Shown here piece by piece: positions 14,279 to 14,827 of a stretch of 14,827 nt of DNA. The translations under genes were made by a program, and so were the position numbers. The notes below the pieces were generated by a model. The model was not told the origin of the DNA. It saw nothing but the letters and a program-made list of their open reading frames with translations, and did no database searches. The DNA comes from JAUPVN01 sp964423475 (GTDB lineage: Bacteria > Patescibacteriota > Saccharimonadia > Saccharimonadales > CAIOMD01), in assembly GCA_964423475.1 (NCBI GenBank), contig CAYRFD010000023.1, positions 1-14,827 on the forward strand, read 5' to 3'. Numbering within the stretch: position 1 is the first letter of the stretch; the number at the start of each line of letters is the position of its first letter.

Positions 14279-14288
14279 TAATTATATT

Positions 14289-14304
14289 TTAAGCATAAGC
14301 TTAA
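14289..14304. repeat. Small inverted repeat upstream of the SGNH hydrolase gene
   Basis: TTAAGC-ATAA-GCTTAA is a perfect six-pair inverted repeat in the 40-bp gap between the two - strand genes, about 10 bases before the ATG region. No T-tract follows it on the - strand. It could be a minor operator or mRNA hairpin, or chance in AT-rich DNA. Confidence 0.3.
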
Positions 14305-14318
14305 TTTATTACAAATTA

Positions 14319-14827
14319 TTAGCGAATTGGGTAATGGTTCCAGTGGCTAGATATAATGCCGCATCCTGATGATAATGTAATTTTATGTTCCTCTGTATAA
14401 TTATTTGTTGTATCTCTTGGGTCAAAATAATTAGTTTCTAGACCACATACAATAAAATTTATTCGCATATCATAATTACTACCGCCCAGTACGTATCCAT
14501 TTTTACCATCCTTAAATTCGGAGACGTTTTGGTATGTTACTTTAAAATATTTTTTAACAGATAAATCAATTTTGGTTTGGTATTCGTTTGCCATTGCAGC
14601 GCTAGTAACGGGGTATTCTAAATAATAACTAATACTACAACTTGGTAAGCCATTTATTTGGTATTTATCGCCCGTTTCTACACAGCTTTTATCTTTTTTT
14701 ATTACACTTGGTTGGCCAAGTTCTGCCTGTATATCTGTTACAAAACTATCTAGGGTTTTGTTTGCCTTGCTAAATTGTATTTTTTCTATAGCAATTGATC
14801 CAAACCAATATATTAAGCCAACGCTAA
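14319..14827 (-). CDS. Partial membrane-anchored protein of unknown function, start beyond window
   Basis: The reading frame stays open from its stop at 14319 to the window end, giving at least 169 residues; the Met at 14592-14594 has no SD and is internal. The visible N-terminal part reads S-V-G-L-I-Y-W-F-G-S-I-A-I-E, which looks like the end of a transmembrane helix, so the start is probably a short way outside. The rest is soluble, with five cysteines (C-V-E, S-C-S, V-C-G, G-C-G types) that could form disulfides outside the cell. I recognise no family. An N-terminal anchor followed by a small Cys-containing domain is shared with pilin-like and other surface proteins, but the pilin processing site is not in view. 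The gap to the SGNH hydrolase gene is 40 bp on the same strand, so the two are probably co-transcribed surface components. Confidence 0.75.
   Translation of the reverse strand, partial: SVGLIYWFGSIAIEKIQFSKANKTLDSFVTDIQAELGQPSVIKKDKSCVETGDKYQINGLPSCSISYYLEYPVTSAAMANEYQTKIDLSVKKYFKVTYQNVSEFKDGKNGYVLGGSNYDMRINFIVCGLETNYFDPRDTTNNYTEEHKITLSSGCGIISSHWNHYPIR

Noticed and set aside
14592..14594. ATG as the true start of the last - strand gene
   Set aside because: No SD is present, and the frame continues upstream to the window edge with protein-like, Cys-containing and TM-like sequence.
1..14827. CRISPR array, insertion sequence, tRNA or rRNA genes
   Set aside because: No regularly spaced repeats, transposase-like protein, terminal inverted repeats or cloverleaf/CCA-like segments were seen on reading either strand.

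Overview
The window looks like the replication-origin neighbourhood of a Patescibacteria/CPR bacterium, most likely Candidatus Saccharibacteria (TM7). The basis is the compact dnaA-dnaN-recF block facing away from rpmH-rnpA-yidC-jag, the absence of the usual rsmG/mnmG/parAB genes after jag, small AT-leaning genes, and a neighbouring set of secreted cell-wall hydrolases of the kind CPR epibionts carry beside type IV secretion-like genes. The lineage is an inference from gene content and protein style, not from a database search. The standard genetic code fits: TGA is the stop of rnpA, and no in-frame TGA is needed elsewhere.

Left arm (1-3829, + strand): the 3' part of a gene ending in an M23 (LytM-like) peptidase domain; a three-module secreted protein (class A beta-lactamase-like serine hydrolase, phage-tail-type lysozyme, C39-like cysteine peptidase); and a small single-pass membrane protein. 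Strong Shine-Dalgarno (SD) sites precede the second and third genes. Together they look like a peptidoglycan-attack or remodelling cassette. Their transcription runs toward the origin, head-on to the fork.

Core (3816-10000): recF, dnaN and dnaA on the - strand, then an AT-rich intergenic region with DnaA boxes (7616-7928, probable oriC), then rpmH, rnpA, yidC and jag on the + strand. A second cluster of DnaA-box-like 9-mers lies between dnaA and dnaN, so the origin may be bipartite around dnaA. Both core operons run away from the origin, co-directional with replication.

Right arm (10018-14827, - strand): a partial membrane-anchored protein of unknown function at the window edge, a large secreted SGNH/GDSL hydrolase with a propeller-like N-terminal region, thrombospondin type-3-like repeats and a C-terminal membrane anchor (interrupted by a 100-N assembly gap), a cytoplasmic GT4 glycosyltransferase, and a small N/Q-rich, Lys-tailed membrane protein. 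These are spaced 40-58 bp apart and may be co-transcribed. They lack recognisable SD sites and suggest cell-surface or envelope glycan functions. Two convergent boundaries (3816-3829 and 10000-10018) separate the core from the arms: the first is an actual gene overlap, the second carries a small hairpin plus T-tract.
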